64,000 nt of DNA from Anopheles merus (taxonomy: Eukaryota; Arthropoda; Insecta; Diptera; Culicidae): NCBI RefSeq assembly GCF_017562075.2, contig NW_024427587.1:310001-374000 (forward strand), in the 5' to 3' direction. The notes under the pieces are model-generated. The model was not told the origin of the DNA and did no database searches. It saw only the letters and a program-made list of their open reading frames with translations. The translations under genes were made by a program, and so were the position numbers. Numbering within the stretch: the stretch's first letter is position 1; every line of letters begins with the position of its first letter. Below, one piece after another: positions 36,349-46,975 of this stretch.

Positions 36349-36960
36349 CTAACGAACCACTACGCCCGGTGCTGCCCAATCCGAATAGTCGCAGGAACTG
36401 ATGATGCCTAGATTCTCAAGCCGATCCAACTCTTTATTTACAGCATCTTCCATCGCGTATGCAACCGGACGTTTCGGTCGAAAAACTGGTCTGCTCCCCT
36501 GTTGCAGCTGAATTTGTGCCTTGGTGCACAGGCCCGTTCCGCTAAAAAGCGATGGAAATTCTTTCTCCCAGGATCGTAGTTCAGCTGTGCCTATGTGATT
36601 GCAATAGCTATCCATCGGGACGGTCCCCAAGCCGAAAAGATGAATTAAATCCGCCCCGAACAATGACACATCCGCTTTTGACACGCGAATTGTAGCTTGC
36701 TTGGTGGTATTGTTAATGCTCACGTTCGCTTCAAACTCACCTTGAAGGCCGAAAACTTCACCAGTAGCTGCTTTCGCTCTTACCTTGGGTGGGTTGAGGT
36801 GAGGCTTACCCAACTGCTTCCATAGTTGCTGGTTAATGACAGTGATGTCCGATCCGGTGTCTAGTTGTAGTCGAGCTGGCTTCTCTCCGATGAGTATGCT
36901 GACAAATTTCCGCTTCTGCTGCACGCTGCACACGTTGACACGTACTACTCGCGAAGACAC
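36349..36960 (-). pseudogene. Mag-like element 1, protease and start of RT
   Basis: Aspartic protease with the active-site motif LDTGSDITVINQQLW near residue 33, followed by the linker and the first RT motif (NKELDRLENLGII...DYSDWAAPGVVVR). The frame stops there: the direct repeat TTAGAGGAA flanks the junction to the thumb region, so the RT catalytic core was probably lost by a deletion between short repeats. The element cannot make functional RT. Confidence 0.85.
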
Positions 36961-37047
36961 TGCACGGCGATGATCGAATCGCGGTCGTCCTCTGCGCCGT
37001 TGAGACGAGTTGCAGAAACCCTCTCGATGACCTGTACGTCCACAATC

Positions 37048-38088
37048 TCAGCACTTGTTGGTTCTGTAGGTGCAGTCACGGGTCCAATGCAGGGCACCAC
37101 AAAGCCAGCACGGGGTGCGGGGTTTGGAGGCTTCGTTTCGGGGTGCTGGTTTGGGATAGCGCTCGTTGTTGGTTTTTCGTTGCCACTGGCGGTTGTTTCT
37201 GGCTTGTACTGCCTGTACTCGCTCACTAGTGTGCGTAGCGATCATAGCGCTATCAGCTTTCACACGCACTAAACGTTGGCAATCTGCTGCTAGCTGCTCT
37301 AGGGTGGCGTTTTTTCTGTCTTCAATGGCGGCTAACAATTTCATCCTTATGTCCTGTACGCTTTCGTCCTTTAATCCGCATACGAGGATGAGGCACTTAA
37401 AATCTTCCTCCGTCATCGAAGAAAATTCTGCATCGACGCACGCTTTATTCACTCGACAGGTAAATGCTAGCAGATCCTCGGTGCGCGTTTTGGTAATATT
37501 AAGACACTTGAAGCGTTTGCTCAACACCGACTCCATTTTGCCGAAAAGGACGGTAAGCTTTTCCACCATTTCGTTGAAGCTGAAATCTCGCGGTGCACGC
37601 GGCAAAATGAAATTACTAAACCGGGCGTGTTCAGCAGTTCCAAGCTTACGTCCCAGGAGTTGAACCTTGGCGGCGTCATCCAAGCGAGAAGCATCCTCAC
37701 TAAACAAATCTACATACCGCGTGTACCATGATTCGAAGGTTACTCCCGCTTCTGGATCGTACCGGAACTCACTAATATTACCGGCAAAGGCTTCCAGTAT
37801 CAACTCCAGGTTGCTCAGTTTTGGCACAAATTGTAGATCGGGGGTCGGTGGCTGCTGCTGCTGCTGTTGTTGTTGCACGAGCTGTGATAACAGTTGCTGT
37901 TGCTGTGTCATTTGCTGCTGCTGTTGGGCTAATTGCTGTTGTAAAAGCTGCAGCGTTTGCTGCAGCGGCGATGAATCCAATGGCGTGAGCTGCTGTGGCT
38001 GGGGGTGAATGAACCCTGTGTTCAGGACCCCATTTTGTGAGAGACGACGTTGCTCCTCGATGATTGGCGTCTCTTCTGGGCTGGACAT
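37048..38088 (-). CDS. Mag-like element 1, gag
   Basis: Gag-like structural protein of about 346 aa. The ATG at 38088 (MSSPEETP) is preferred to the GTG at 38142, which lies in the primer site. It has a Gln-rich N-terminus (CAG/CAA tracts around 37850-37970), the gag core (FVPKLSNLELILEAFAGNISEF...FESWYTRYVDLF), and a zinc knuckle near the C-terminus (CWLCGALHWTRDC, spacing C-x2-C-x3-H-x4-C, one residue shorter than the usual CCHC). The frame is open throughout, unlike pol. This Gag is related to that of element 2 at 45354-46369. Confidence 0.8.
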   Translation of the reverse strand: MSSPEETPIIEEQRRLSQNGVLNTGFIHPQPQQLTPLDSSPLQQTLQLLQQQLAQQQQQMTQQQQLLSQLVQQQQQQQQPPTPDLQFVPKLSNLELILEAFAGNISEFRYDPEAGVTFESWYTRYVDLFSEDASRLDDAAKVQLLGRKLGTAEHARFSNFILPRAPRDFSFNEMVEKLTVLFGKMESVLSKRFKCLNITKTRTEDLLAFTCRVNKACVDAEFSSMTEEDFKCLILVCGLKDESVQDIRMKLLAAIEDRKNATLEQLAADCQRLVRVKADSAMIATHTSERVQAVQARNNRQWQRKTNNERYPKPAPRNEASKPRTPCWLCGALHWTRDCTYRTNKC

Positions 38089-38127
38089 TCTGCGGCGTTT
38101 CCCTACTTGTCGTTGACCGTTTCCACT

Positions 38128-38141
38128 TAAACTCGTCGCCA
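38128..38141 (-). other. Primer binding site of Mag-like element 1
   Basis: On the minus strand TGGCGACGAG follows the 5' LTR end by about six bases, the expected position of a tRNA primer site starting TGG. The specific tRNA is not assigned. Confidence 0.6.
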
Positions 38142-38147
38142 CTTTTA

Positions 38148-38419
38148 TGTTGTTGTTGACTTATATTTTATTTCAACAAAACATTATATATAAAAACGAT
38201 CAAATGATAAAAGAAAAGGAATACGGTGCCGCGCGCTAGCCACGTCTATTGCTGGTGCAGATAAAATCCCGAGTATCGTTACATCGCAGGATCCCCGATC
38301 GTAATGGATCATGCACGAGAGATAGTGAAAGAGACGACTATATTCGCTACACATCGAATGCTGTCAGTTCCCGGAAAGCATCGAGAGTGCGAAGAGGTTG
38401 CAGTCTCGGCGGACTGCAA
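38148..38419 (-). repeat. 5' LTR of Mag-like element 1
   Basis: About 272 bp, minus strand, from TGTTGCAGTCCGCC (38419) to ...AACAACA (38148), with TG/CA ends. It contains TTTATATATAATG and AATAAAATAT signals near its 3' end. The matching 3' LTR is truncated (34014-34076). Confidence 0.75.
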
Positions 38420-38862
38420 CAGTTTTTATCCCATGATTTCATTTTTTATGTGTTTTAAAGACTTTCTGAAGATCATTGAATCTTGTTAAAATATGATTAT
38501 CTCAGTCATAACATGTACTTCGAGATTGAATTAAATTTTCAAGGTACAAGATCTTCAAGTCTAGAGAAGGTTGCAACGAATAGTTTAAAAAGAGTTCTGA
38601 AGATGGGCCCTTTCAGGCTTAAAAGAGCTTTATTATGGTTTTATGAGGACATACAAGAAAAACACCTATTAATTGAATACTAAATGCCATGATAATAACA
38701 ACATTGTTAGAACTATGATAAAACTTAAAATGTTACTTGGCAGTCAATGTGCTGAAGGACAAGTGGTCATCACTCCAGTCCACATATAGAAAGTGCCGAT
38801 CAACATATAACAGGAGTCTGGTAACTGGTTCTGGTATGAACTATCAGAAAGTAACAAAGAAG
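38420..38862. other. Spacer between LTR retrotransposons
   Basis: AT-rich sequence with no recognised gene or repeat. It ends in AGCT (38863-38866), which is also found directly after the 3' LTR at 54226. Confidence 0.5.
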
Positions 38863-38866
38863 AGCT

Positions 38867-39235
38867 TGTAGCGACCAGACCGCCATCTGGCGTTAGATTC
38901 ACCGATCGATCGTGACAGTCATGGGACAAGGAGCCGGATCTCCGCGGAGCACACTCACCAGGCACACGAACTTGTCAAGGCCGCATGTCCTTCACTTCCT
39001 GCTGTCATCGAGCACACTTTTTTCTTCTCTCACCGACCTCGACAGTTAACGGACCTATTCCTTCACTCCGCGAACCTTTACAACTTCTCGGACCGACTTT
39101 GACCGCGATCGGACGTGCTCAACCGTTCCCGAAAAATCGATTTAAATAAATACGTTGTTATGTACTCACGACACTAAACGCGTTCGCGACTTAAAATTAG
39201 GGACCAAAAGTAGATCCGAACTACAGCGCCCTAAA
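38867..39235 (+). repeat. 5' LTR of CsRn1-like Ty3/gypsy element
   Basis: It starts TGTAGCGACCAGACCGCC, contains AATAAATACG, and ends ...CAGCGCCCTAAA immediately before a primer site. A second copy in the same orientation lies at 53845-54226. The sequence style (TGTAGCGACC start, tRNA-Trp primer) is that of the CsRn1 lineage. Confidence 0.85.
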
Positions 39236-39237
39236 AC

Positions 39238-39254
39238 TGGTGACCCCAACGTGA
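39238..39254 (+). other. tRNA-Trp-type primer binding site
   Basis: TGGTGACCCCAACGTGA follows the 5' LTR by two bases. It matches the primer site TGGTGACCCCGACGTGA used by CsRn1-lineage elements (complement of the tRNA-Trp 3' end) with one mismatch. Confidence 0.85.
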
Positions 39255-40073
39255 CCGCGTGCGCGAGTGATTGAGTGTGTAAACCGACGAACACCGTGTC
39301 CCGCCAGGAAAAACGTGTTTCCTTGTGCCACGGTCCGGACCGACAGAAACGTTCCCCCCGTCATCGAGGAGCTGCTGACCACGAAAGAGGCACCACGCAC
39401 GATTGGCCAATGGAAAAAGCCCCCTCCGCGCATACACATCCAACCCAAGTGAGTTCCAATCGACACCGAAGGTGCCATCCAGTAAGGAACACCGTATAGG
39501 AACACTTTTTCCCCGACGGAGCAACCGATCCCAGCGGAAAATTTTCCTCTCGGTGCAGAACAATCGCCGAACATTTTGCTGACACACACCGTGCCGTGTC
39601 GCACACCCGCCGAGCATTTTGGTACCAAGTACGTGTTTGCGCACCCACCGAACATTACCTCACACGTACATCCGAGTGCGCTCCAGACCCTCACGGTTTC
39701 GACAAAACGACGGTAGATGAGCCCACCGTACATCAACCGGGCCAAGTGTGTGTATGTGTGCAGGCCGACGCCGAGCGGAATGCGTCAGATTTTGCTCGAG
39801 CCCCCGTCGTGAACTTTTTCGAACGTGCATCGAAGACGTCGTCATCGTATGCAGCCATCGTTCCTTTCTCGGCGACACCATCGACCGGACGCAACTGAAG
39901 ACCATCGCCCATCGCTTTCTCACGCCACCGACGTCATCGACGAACGCAGCCAACGACCGACTAGTCCCAACACGTTCGACCGCGAGTGCGAAGTTTTCTT
40001 CGCCTAAGGACCGACCTAGCCAACCTCAGCTGGACTTGCTGCTCCCACCGCCATTAAGATAAGATCCATCCTT
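39255..40073 (+). mobile_element. CsRn1-like element, leader and degenerate 5' region
   Basis: GC-rich, Pro/Thr/Arg-coding-like sequence between the primer site and the next transposon. No gag motif is recognised and frames are short, so it is either leader or badly decayed gag. It is cut at 40074 by a TTAA-flanked element. Confidence 0.6.
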
Positions 40074-40077
40074 TTAA

Positions 40078-41837
40078 CCGTCTTGTGTGCGACCAAAAAA
40101 CTTTACGTAATCGTACAACCGCCTAAACGGGTAGTCCATAGTTAGTTTTTTATGGAACAATGATGTTTTTCGTGGTTAAAAGAGTATATCTTTTGAATTG
40201 CTTGTAAGATTTGAATGAAAAGTGTTTCAAAGGTTCATAATAATGTTTTATAACATATCGTAGTAAAATTAGAATTATAAAAATCCTATCAAGATTTTTT
40301 TCAATCAAAAATATGTTGTAACTCCACCACCATAACTGGCCAGGCCGCATGTTTTAAGTGGATGATTAGTCTCTTTCTAAGTTTTACTTACGTTTCTTTC
40401 AAAAGTTCACAGAAAAAGCTCACAAATTCAGTTCAAAAGTTAGAATATGTTCATTATGTTTTATTAAAAACCGGCTCCGACCGGCTTCAGATAACTTCGG
40501 AACCTCCTCCACTCCAACCCAACGGAGGCGGCTCCGCACCCACGGCTCGAAAGCTGACTCCACTCCAGCTGCTCCGGAACAGGCTCCTGCACCAATGACT
40601 CCGCACTCATGACTCCAAAGCCGGTTTTTACAGATTGCACCAAAAAATTCATTTGAATAAAGATTCAATCGGGAAGATCCATAATTAGGTGAGTAAATAA
40701 TGTTGAAAGGAATCTACAAAAAAAAATCTATAAGTGTTGAACATAGTTCAACAATCACACTATCACATCGGGTGTTAGCCTTAAAAACGAATCTATCTTC
40801 TCGCAAGTGTAGAAGCTATCATACAATGCCGTCTCTATTGAAACGTTAGTACAGAGCCGTTGGATCGGAGCCTTTGATTCGTCGCCGGCTTCGGGGTTGT
40901 TTGTACGGAGCCTGCTCCGGAGCTGTTGATGTAGATCCGGCTATGGAGCCGTGGGTGCAGAGCCGACTTCGGAGCCAGTCGGACAAAACACCCATCCCTA
41001 TTCGGCAGTAACATTATGACAAAAGTGTGAATGTGTGTGTTAACTTTCAGCCAATTTTATTTCGTTTGCTTGTAGTGGTTGGTATCATTTTGAAAGAGGT
41101 GATTTCAGTGTTAATTTCAAAACATTGTTACACTGTAATACAACATTTGAAAGACAATAAAAAGACATAAGCTCTCAAAACATGCGGCAAGGCCGGTTGG
41201 GGTGTTAGAGTTACAGCACATTTTTGATTGACAAAAATATTGATAGGATTTTTAAAATTCTAATTTTATAACGATATGTTATAAAACATTATTGTGACCC
41301 TATGTTTATTCAAATTTAACTAGTAATTCAAAAGCTATACGGTTTTAACCACGAAAAACATAATTCTTCCATACAAAATGTATGGCCTACCCGGGTAGGC
41401 GGTTGTACATGTGAAGGGTATATAAACTTAAATAATTTAAAAAAATATTTAAACATTTTTGATATTTTTTATATTTTGCACTTAGGTAGAAAACATCTTT
41501 TCTGAGGCATTTTTAAAATTTGAAGTTGATATGATTTTTTAATCCAAAGTTATTTTGTAATTGTTGTCACATAGCGAACTGAACGACCTGTATTAAACCA
41601 GGAGGGTTAACGGACACGAAGCGCTATCCGATTATGACACGAAGTGACGAGGGAAAAGCTATAAAAAGAGCGCAGGATAAGATTTGCGCCCTTTTCAAAC
41701 CACTCGCGGAATCTAGACAAATTTTTTGGCAAACTAAAATAAATCGTTTCGGCAAGAAATTATTCCGCGTTGGTTTCATTTTCCTACAGTAATAAAGATG
41801 CGAGACTTACCCGGGTATGCGGTTGTACACATGACGG
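40078..41837. mobile_element. TTAA-flanked (piggyBac-like) non-autonomous element
   Basis: TTAA occurs at both borders (40074-40077 and 41838-41841). The ends CCGTCTTGTGTGCGACC and GTTGTACACATGACGG are inverted with about 14/17 matches. Internally, 40110-40357 is inverted at about 41178-41410 (shared GGTAGGCCAT-type, TTATAACATATCG and GGCCGCATGTTTT blocks), so a further palindromic unit is nested inside. It also holds degenerate GGAGCCG minisatellite clusters (40480-40630, 40855-40995). No transposase is present. Confidence 0.65.
41588..41787 (+). promoter_or_regulatory. Possible solo LTR with TATA box and polyadenylation signal
   Basis: Within the TTAA-flanked element, a TG...CA-bounded segment holds TATAAAAAG (41660-41668) and AATAAA (41738-41743) at LTR-like spacing. 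No matching copy or target duplication was found, so it is only a candidate. Confidence 0.3.
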
Positions 41838-41852
41838 TTAAACTAATCTTAG

Positions 41853-42073
41853 TGTTGTGTTCGGATGGCCGAGAGTGTACAATTTATATTACACCGAACA
41901 CGTAATTAACAATACACAATACTTCATTAAACGAACGATCATCCCTTGTGTTCCCGACGGTGTCCCACGAGCGTCTAGCGCTCTCTCATCTGCTAATCGC
42001 TCATCAGTCACTCAGTGGCTGCATACGTCCTTAACGCCGAATAAAGGGAGCCTTCCACTTCGTGACCGCAACA
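41853..42073 (-). repeat. 3' LTR of Mag-like element 2
   Basis: On the minus strand the polypurine tract AAAAAGGGGGAGA leads into TGTTGCGGTCACG (42073), and the LTR ends ...CACAACA at 41853, giving 221 bp with TG/CA ends. Its start resembles the LTR starts at 38419 and 57129. Confidence 0.75.
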
Positions 42074-42134
42074 TCTCCCCCTTTTTAATAGCGAAGGTAC
42101 GGATCGAACCGACGTGGAGCTCTTCTGGTGAACG

Positions 42135-42850
42135 TTAATGCTGAGGAATGGATCGATGTGGGGGAGGAGATGGCGGCTCAATTGGAGTCGCCACTGGCGG
42201 TGCAAGTTGTGTTGGATAAACATCTGGGATCACTGATGGTGTAACGGGTATGCTCCAGGAATCCAATAATACATCCAACGGTAATGGATCGATACGTTCC
42301 GTCATGGGACCCTGGCTGCTAAATGGTCCACGCCTTTTCAGTTGATTAATGTGTCTAATGATGCTGCGATGACCAGTCAGTACCTCGTAGGTAACATTTC
42401 CACGTTTCCGAATCACTCTTCCTGGAACGCAATGCCAATTGTTCCTACTATACGTCTTAGCATAGACAAGGTCATCACGTTCGAACGATCTTTCATTCCC
42501 TTCTCTAAAATCATCTTGAAATTTCCTTGGAGGGCGGAGTTTTGCTTCAGCAGGTGTTTTGCTTTGCTCTAACTGAGGATTTGGCGTGGTTCGATATGTC
42601 TGTAGGAATACGTCCAGTGCTTCTTGCAGCGGTGCTCCTCCTACTCTTATCTTGGTTAAAGAGCGCTTAAACGTATCTAAGAATCTTTCTGCATGCCCGT
42701 TTCGATTGCAGGTGAAACGGGGCAGACGTAATGTGATGCACACCATTACTCAAACAGAACTCCGAAAACTCACCGCCTGTGAATTGTGTGCCATCGTCGC
42801 TAATCAGTGTCTTTGGCATACCAAAACGTTTGAACAACCCTCTTAAGATG
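42135..42850 (-). pseudogene. Mag-like element 2, integrase C-terminal half
   Basis: It reads NGHAERFLDTFKRSL (third acidic residue of the D,D35E triad), TYRTTPNPQLEQSKTPAEA, NWHCVPGRVIRKRGNVTYEVL and RHINQLKRRG, the standard integrase tail. The upstream part with the DNGTQF-type motif (42750-42850) is in another frame, which shows a frameshift. Confidence 0.8.
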
Positions 42851-42931
42851 CTAACGGTTATTCATTTATTTATTGAAAATAATTGCGTGGCGCGCGCAGG
42901 GGCCTTTGCAATATTAAAAATAAAATAGTAC

Positions 42932-43324
42932 TTAAATGGGCCTAGTACTATTAGTACTAGTATCTGTGATACTAGCCGTCCAGATGATCTCTGGCCATTT
43001 AGTATGTGCATCGAGTACTACTAAAAAATAGTCTCCATCTATTGGGCCCGCGTAGTCCACATGGATACGCTCGCATGGCATTGTTGTTTTCGGCCACGGC
43101 AAAGGATCAGCATGAGCAGGAGATTTTGCTGCCAGAGCACATGAATGGCAATTACTGACGAGATCGATGATGTCTTCATTTAACGACGGCCAAAACACAT
43201 AGCTACGCGCAATCGCCTTCATGCGCTGGATACCAGGATGTCCTCGATGAAGCTGGGACAGACATTGCTTGCGTAGTTTCTCTGGTATTGACACTCTCTC
43301 TCCGAGCAAAATACATCCTTCCAC
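42932..43324 (-). pseudogene. Mag-like element 2, integrase N-terminal half
   Basis: It has the HHCC zinc domain (LHRGHPGIQRMKAIARSYVFWP...CHSC) and the first catalytic Asp (IHVDYAGPIDGDYFLVV). It is separated from the C-terminal half by about 100 bp of unrelated AT-rich sequence (42850-42960), a small insertion within integrase. Confidence 0.8.
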
Positions 43325-43382
43325 CGTTGAATAGTCTTCCTTCCTGCTGTGATAACGAGATGAATCTGCAGCAAGGGCAATG

Positions 43383-44155
43383 TTACGTGGCCACCCGTTT
43401 TTTTATGTAGTAGTGCAACTTCCTTGCTATAGGATCACGATTCGTTTCTCGAGCGATCTCTCTAAAACTCAAGGGAATCGTGACTAAAGCGCTTGTTGCA
43501 ATAGACTTTACATTCATCTCTAGTGCAACAGAAGCGATTACACAATCCTCATCCGGTTTATCATGCTTCGTAATTAGCCTGGAGAGTACATCGGCATTTC
43601 CGAATGATTCGGTGCGTACATATTCAATGCTGAAATCGTATGACAGTAGCGTGAGCGCAAAACGCTGCAAGCGGGTGGCAGTGTAGACTGGGATCCCTTT
43701 TTTCGACCCAAAGATCCGCAGTAGTGGACGATGATCTGAAGCTGGAAACGCCTTCCAAATATCATCTTGTGGAATTTCGTTACCGCGAAGATGATTGCCA
43801 GCCCTTCACCATCTATTTGACTATAGCCTTCCTCTGTTTTTGTAAGTGCTCTAGAGGCGTGTTGAACCACACGTATGGTACCATTAGGAAACATGTGGCT
43901 AATAGTGGCACCAATACCTATTGATGATGCATCTGCCGATACTATTATTTTATGCCATGGATCATAATGTGTTGGCAACAAGTTCGATGATAGCAAAGAT
44001 TTAAATCTTTCAAACGCTCTTTTACAATCGGCGGTCCACCGAAACTGTGAATTTGTCTTCAATAAGTTATCCAGTGCATAACGCAGCTCTCTCATGTTTG
44101 GGACAAATCTGGCATAATAATTTATGGCTCCTAGAAAGGATCGGACGCCGCTCAC
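43383..44155 (-). pseudogene. Mag-like element 2, RNase H and tether
   Basis: Two overlapping frames (43574-44155, 43383-43670) cover FLGAINYYARFVPNMR, IVSADASSIGIGATISH, YSQIDGEGLAIIFAVTKFHKMIFG, then MQRFALTLLSYDFSIEYVRTESFGNADVLSRL. The frame break falls near 43740 in the ...LQTDHRP-equivalent motif. Confidence 0.8.
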
Positions 44156-44324
44156 ATCTGTTGGTTCTGGAAGTCTTTTTATGACATCGATCTTCGCTGG
44201 ATCGGGGTTCGCAATCCGTGGGTGTCGATAATGTAACCCAAATATCTTAATTGCTGAACCTTAAAAGCGCATTTTTCCGATCGAATGCTGAATCCATACT
44301 CTTGAATTCTTTTCAAAACTTCCA

Positions 44325-44612
44325 TTAAGTTCTCTTCATGTCGTCCATGTAACAGGACACTCCTTTTACACCAGCCATCATTGTGTCGATAAGCTGCTGA
44401 AACGCTGCTGGAGCAATCTTAATACCAGGCGGCAATCTATTGCAGGTGAATAAACCTCGATGCGTATTGATGGTGAGTAAATATCGGTAGGCATGGTCGA
44501 TTTCTACCTGTAAGAAATCATCGTATAGATCAATTTTGCTGAATATTTTGCATTGCGATAGTCTAGCGAAAATATCTTCAGGTAAAGGTAAAGGATACTC
44601 ATGTTGCTGCAA
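44325..44612 (-). pseudogene. Mag-like element 2, reverse transcriptase core
   Basis: Here the RT palm is retained: KIDLYDDFLQVEID, RGLFTCNRLPPGIKIAPAAFQQL and CYMDDM, the catalytic YxDD. This is the segment that element 1 has lost. The canonical first catalytic motif (LDLxDA) reads IDLYDDF, so it is slightly diverged. The frame ends soon after YMDD. Confidence 0.8.
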
Positions 44613-44716
44613 CGCATCATTTAGTCCAGTTTAGTAGTCCCCGCATAGCCGAATGCTGCCGTTTGCCGTACGGACGACGACGATGGGTGCTGGCCATTCA
44701 GAGTAATCCGTTGATA

Positions 44717-45205
44717 TTATGATATTATGCTCATCTGCTCTAGTCGATCGAGTTCCTTATCGACTAACTCCTGTACTCCATATGCTACCGGTCGCTTTGG
44801 ACAAAATACTGGACGAACGTTTTCCTTCAGCTGCAGTTTTACGCTAGCCTTTGTGCACAGACCCATGCCGTTGAAGACCTCTTGAAATCTCCGCTCAATT
44901 GTCTTAGAGTAATCCTCAGATGAAATATGCCTACAAAAAGCATCCATGGGGGTAGAACCAAGTGCGAACAGATCTACTAAGTCTGTTCCGAGCAATAGTA
45001 TGTCTGCCTGGGCTACTGTTAAAGTTACGCACGTAACATGAGTTACGCTACTGATGGTAGCATTCGCCTCAAACTCTCCCAACAGAAAGAGTCCGGTTCC
45101 TGATGCTGTTCTTGCGCTAACTGTTCGTTTTAGTTCAGGCTTTCCAAAACGTTGCCATACGCTTCGATTAACGATCGTTATATCAGATCCTGTGTCGAAC
45201 TGCAA
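44717..45205 (-). pseudogene. Mag-like element 2, aspartic protease and RT start
   Basis: Protease active site FDTGSDITIVNRSVW at the start, then AQADILLLGTDLVDLFALG and the linker to RT (PVAYGVQELVDKELDRLEQMSIIS). It is clearly homologous to 36349-36960, with substitutions throughout. Confidence 0.8.
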
Positions 45206-45353
45206 TTGAGTGCTTACATTATTTATAAAAATGTTGATATATTTTCGCCTTTACTAAACATGTGTTGTGTTAATCGAAACCACTCGTGATGAAAACTTGT
45301 TTCTGCATATTGGACTATCTGAATAACGTTTCGGTTTCAAACAGTAACCGTCT

Positions 45354-46369
45354 CTATGACCTTTTTTTTACAGACACGACACACATTCGACTTAAAAGGA
45401 CAATCACGCGCCCAATGATTTTTTCCACAAAGCCAGCAATTTCTTCCAAATAGGGTTTGAGGACGCTTGTATTCGTGCTTTCTGCTCTGGAAATTTGGCG
45501 CTCAGAAAACATTGGTTCGTCAGTTTTCTTTTGCACAGCGAAAACTCGCTCGGTTGCTGCTTTTTCCATCATAGCACTGTCTTCTTTTAAGTTCAAAATA
45601 CGCTGACAGTCTGCTGTTAAACTTCCAGTGTTGTGTCGTCTCGGTCGTCAATTTTTCCAAGTAGACGTGTTCGAATCTCGACATCTTCTTCGACCCGCAG
45701 TTCGCATACGTTTATAAGACACTTGAACTATTCCTCAGTTAATTTTCCAATTTCAAAATCTACACAGCCCGATTCACACGACAAGAATATGCCAGCTAAT
45801 CTTCACTACGTCGTTTCATTAGGTTCAGGCATTTATAACGCCTATGCAACAATGACTCTTTCGCTCGGAATAAAGATGACAGCTTTTTTATCGTTTCTCT
45901 AAACGAAAAATCACGACAACTATTTGGCAATATGAAATTGGCATATCTTTCATATTCTGCTGCGCCCAGTTTTCTTATGAGGAGTCGCACTTTTGCGCTA
46001 TCATCCAACCTTAAAGCATCTCGTTCAAACAAATCCTCATATCGAGCAAACCACTAAGCAAAGGTCATTTTTGCTTCCTCGTCGTAGTGGGACTCCTTTA
46101 TGTGGTGCGATTAAGAATCGAGTATTTGCTCTGCAAAAGGTTAATACATTTTATGGGGGCTTGGCAATTGCCGAATTATTTTGCATTAATGTGTGTCGGC
46201 TTATCTGTTGCTGCATTAAAACGATCATTTGCATCATTTGCTCCGATGACGCTGCTTGGTGCAATGACCCTTCAACAAAATTCTGCGATGGCGCTGGATT
46301 CTGGTGTGCTGAGGGCATTGCATTTTGTAGATTTAGTGGCACTGCTACTAATGATGGCTGCTGCGGCAT
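45354..46369 (-). pseudogene. Mag-like element 2, gag
   Basis: Gag is broken over several frames. The N-terminus (MPQQPSLV..., start at 46369) with a Gln/Met-rich stretch, a core (MFERDALRLDDSAKVRLLIRKLG...FILPNSCRDFSF, 45796-46032) parallel to that of element 1, and a decayed C-terminal part (45354-45596) are recognisable. Confidence 0.7.
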
Positions 46370-46510
46370 ACTTGCTGCACCGGGAACGCTGTACCAATTT
46401 TGCTACGAGGGAGTAGTTGCAGTACGCACAGAACACCCGATAAAACAAATTGAACACGGTACGATCACGCGACGTACATACACACGCACGACGCTAGTTC
46501 GAGAGTTGTA
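46370..46510 (-). mobile_element. Mag-like element 2, 5' leader
   Basis: Sequence between the gag start and the BEL insertion. The continuation of this leader or LTR lies beyond the BEL element at 52909-52975 (CTTTCGATCGCAGAGG...), as shown by the duplicated GCTTT. Confidence 0.5.
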
Positions 46511-46515
46511 GCTTT
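46511..46515. other. Target-site duplication of BEL element, left copy
   Basis: GCTTT, repeated at 52904-52908 immediately after the 3' LTR. Confidence 0.85.
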
Positions 46516-46919
46516 TGTTACGAAAAGAACTTAGGCGAGCCCTGCAACTATCTACCAAACCGGGCGAAATGTGCAGCGAGAGTAGAAATGATCGGGCGAA
46601 CCCGATCGTGGCCGGAACGCGATGAACACCCACACGTGTGTGTGAGTGAGTGCTCGAGAGGCCGAAAGGGAAGAGGTTCGGGTTCGGGACATGCCATGGC
46701 ATTCGGCAAGTGTGCGAGCAGGGAACGAGTTGGCAGAGAGCGATAGGCGAACCTTTTTTGTAGTTCTTATCTTTTCACTGCCTTTTTCTTACTTTGCTTA
46801 ACTGAATTATATTAGCTTAAGTACGTATAGTTCAACTTTCGTAAATCTTTTGCGAGCAAATAAAGACATTGTTAAAGCTGAACTCACAAACGCCTACTAC
46901 GCGCCTCCTTGTGCTTACA
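46516..46919 (+). repeat. 5' LTR of BEL/Pao element
   Basis: TGTTACGAAAAG...GTGCTTACA, 404 bp, TG/CA ends, with AATAAA near 46858. It differs from the 3' LTR by about three substitutions and one 3-bp indel, so the insertion is young. Confidence 0.95.
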
Positions 46920-46975
46920 CTCTTTTGCCTACAAAAAAGGGTTCTTCAGTGCGTTAAGTGTAATAGTGAAGAACA

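Noticed and set aside
39221..40062. ORFs of 100-174 aa in the CsRn1 leader
   Set aside because: GC-rich sequence is open in several frames at once, and none shows gag motifs.
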